This document shows, in pieces, positions 6,048 to 6,454 of a DNA stretch of 6,454 nucleotides. The notes under the pieces were generated by a model. The model searched no databases. It was not told where the DNA came from and was given only the letters and a program-made list of their open reading frames with translations. The DNA comes from JAZSMS01 sp045536015. Lineage in GTDB: Bacteria > Bacillota > Clostridia > Christensenellales > QALW01. A program made the translations under genes and the position numbers. Numbering within the stretch: the stretch's first letter is position 1; every line of letters starts with the position of its first letter. The stretch spans positions 1 through 6,454 of the forward strand of contig JAZSMS010000082.1 of NCBI GenBank assembly GCA_045536015.1, given 5' to 3'.

Positions 6048-6133
6048 GTAATCCAAACCATTGTAATTTGAATCAGTTTTTACATATAAAATTTACGTTT
6101 TAGGCTAGTTCAAGTTACAATGGCTTGGATTAC
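6048..6133. repeat. 86-bp imperfect palindrome with 25-bp arms in the divergent intergenic region
   Basis: The arms are 6048-6072 and 6109-6133; 23 of 25 positions are complementary and one mismatch would be a G-U wobble in RNA. The 36-bp centre can pair partly further inward (6075-6079 with 6102-6106). It lies between the -35 boxes of two divergent promoters, so neither predicted transcript contains it. It has no T tract on the plus strand. It could be a regulator binding region, a small palindromic mobile or REP-like element, or an unrecognised RNA. No clear target-site duplication flanks it. Confidence 0.8.
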
Positions 6134-6220
6134 TGAATTTAAAAAAAACTTGGCAAAAGTGTAAAAAAATTATATAATGAGGTAGAAAGTGTGGTAAAAG
6201 CTATGTATAAAATTTACGTT
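6085..6220 (+). repeat. 15-bp exact direct repeat: palindrome loop and start of the ABM gene
   Basis: TATAAAATTTACGTT occurs at 6085-6099, in the loop of the palindrome, and again at 6206-6220, covering codons 2-6 of the ABM-like frame. Extending the match gives 18 of 21 positions, including ACA in place of the ATG. The copies are 121 bp apart. It may be a relic of a partial duplication of the gene start, or chance in A/T-rich DNA. Confidence 0.6.
6150..6178 (+). promoter_or_regulatory. Sigma-A-type promoter of the ABM-like gene
   Basis: TTGGCA (6150-6155) and a perfect TATAAT (6173-6178) are separated by 17 bp, preceded by a run of eight A (6141-6148) that could act as an UP element. The start would be near 6185, only about 18 nt before the ATG at 6203. 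Confidence 0.8.
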
Positions 6221-6454
6221 ATATTTAATTGCTATGATGGCAAAAGGGAGGAGTATATAAAAAAAATAAAGGTGGAGGGGATTTTAGATGCAATTCGTGC
6301 CGAGAACGGTTGTATTAAGTAAGAATACTTTTTTTCCGAAGATGATAAAAATCAAATTTTGCTTATAGAACAGTGGAAAAGCAAGCAACATCAACAGATG
6401 CATCTTGAACAAGAGCATATGGCGCGTCTTCGCTCGTTTAAAAACGATTACGTT
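6203..6454 (+). pseudogene. ABM-family monooxygenase-like protein, interrupted by TAA (3' end outside window)
   Basis: The frame from ATG at 6203 encodes MYKIYVIFNCYDGKREEYIK through ENGCIK, meets TAA at 6320-6322 and stays open for another 44 codons to the window edge (EYFFSEDDKNQILLIEQW, then HLEQEHMARL). Together this reads as a small dimeric alpha+beta barrel protein of the antibiotic biosynthesis monooxygenase (ABM) family. Its usual core is 'eGCi.Ye.f.s.ed.n.i.lieqW.s.e....H...eH', and the TAA stands exactly where the tyrosine after GCI(K) is expected. One third-base change from TAT or TAC would explain it. The ribosome binding site is weak (GTGG, 8 nt before ATG). An in-frame GTG at 6191 has GAGGT 7 nt upstream, but that site would lie outside a transcript starting near 6185. 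The ATG start fits the family's first beta strand better. Substrate unknown. Confidence 0.78.

Noticed and set aside
6048..6133. Palindrome as a terminator or attenuator of the ABM gene
   Set aside because: It lies upstream of the ABM promoter and has an A-rich, not T-rich, flank on the plus strand; on the minus strand no gene ends there.
4150..6454. General recoding of TAA as a sense codon
   Set aside because: TAA ends rpiB (twice in a row before a terminator), the M20, PAP2, second membrane and esterase genes, so it is a working stop in this organism.

Overview
The window looks like a chromosomal segment of a low-GC Clostridia-type Bacillota, possibly an uncultured gut or anaerobic lineage. 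The signs are strong AGGAGG-type ribosome binding sites, sigma-A promoters with TATAAT boxes and exact 17-bp spacers, short leaders, A/T-rich intergenic DNA, and family content typical of Clostridia (an RsgI-like domain, DUF5058, an M20 peptidase). There is no sign of phage, transposase, CRISPR, tRNA or rRNA.

Layout. Bases 1-175 hold the 3' end of a ribose-5-phosphate isomerase B gene on the plus strand, closed by a bidirectional terminator at 191-215. From there a four-gene minus-strand operon runs leftward from a promoter at 4048-4076: a PAP2-family phosphatase (4008-3079), a DUF5058-like polytopic membrane protein (3072-2335), a second small polytopic membrane protein (2329-1661) and a membrane-anchored M20 metallopeptidase (1658-222). 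The genes lie 2-6 bp apart, and two ribosome binding sites are buried in the end of the preceding gene, so translation is probably coupled. The middle two genes look like two halves of one membrane complex, perhaps a transporter or permease serving the peptidase; that role is inference.

Divergent from the operon, with a perfect consensus promoter, is a plus-strand lipoprotein gene (4150-4911). It carries a domain resembling the periplasmic middle domain of RsgI anti-sigma factors, including the Asn-Pro pair at which clostridial RsgI is reported to self-cleave, then a Thr/Pro linker and a C-terminal beta-type domain. An in-frame amber codon (4909-4911) cuts that last domain in two. The remaining 58 codons stay open to a TGA-TAA double stop and a strong terminator at 5095-5119. 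That terminator is shared with a convergent alpha/beta-hydrolase esterase gene on the minus strand (5961-5128).

The right end is a divergent intergenic region (5962-6202). It has a perfect consensus promoter for the esterase, an 86-bp imperfect palindrome with 25-bp arms that lies outside both predicted transcripts, and a promoter for an ABM-family (antibiotic biosynthesis monooxygenase-like) gene that runs off the window. The ABM frame is broken by TAA where the family normally has a tyrosine. Two nonsense codons in genes 1.4 kb apart are the most unusual feature here. They may reflect decay, sequence error or, less likely, suppression. TAA clearly terminates intact genes in this window, while TAG ends none of them.
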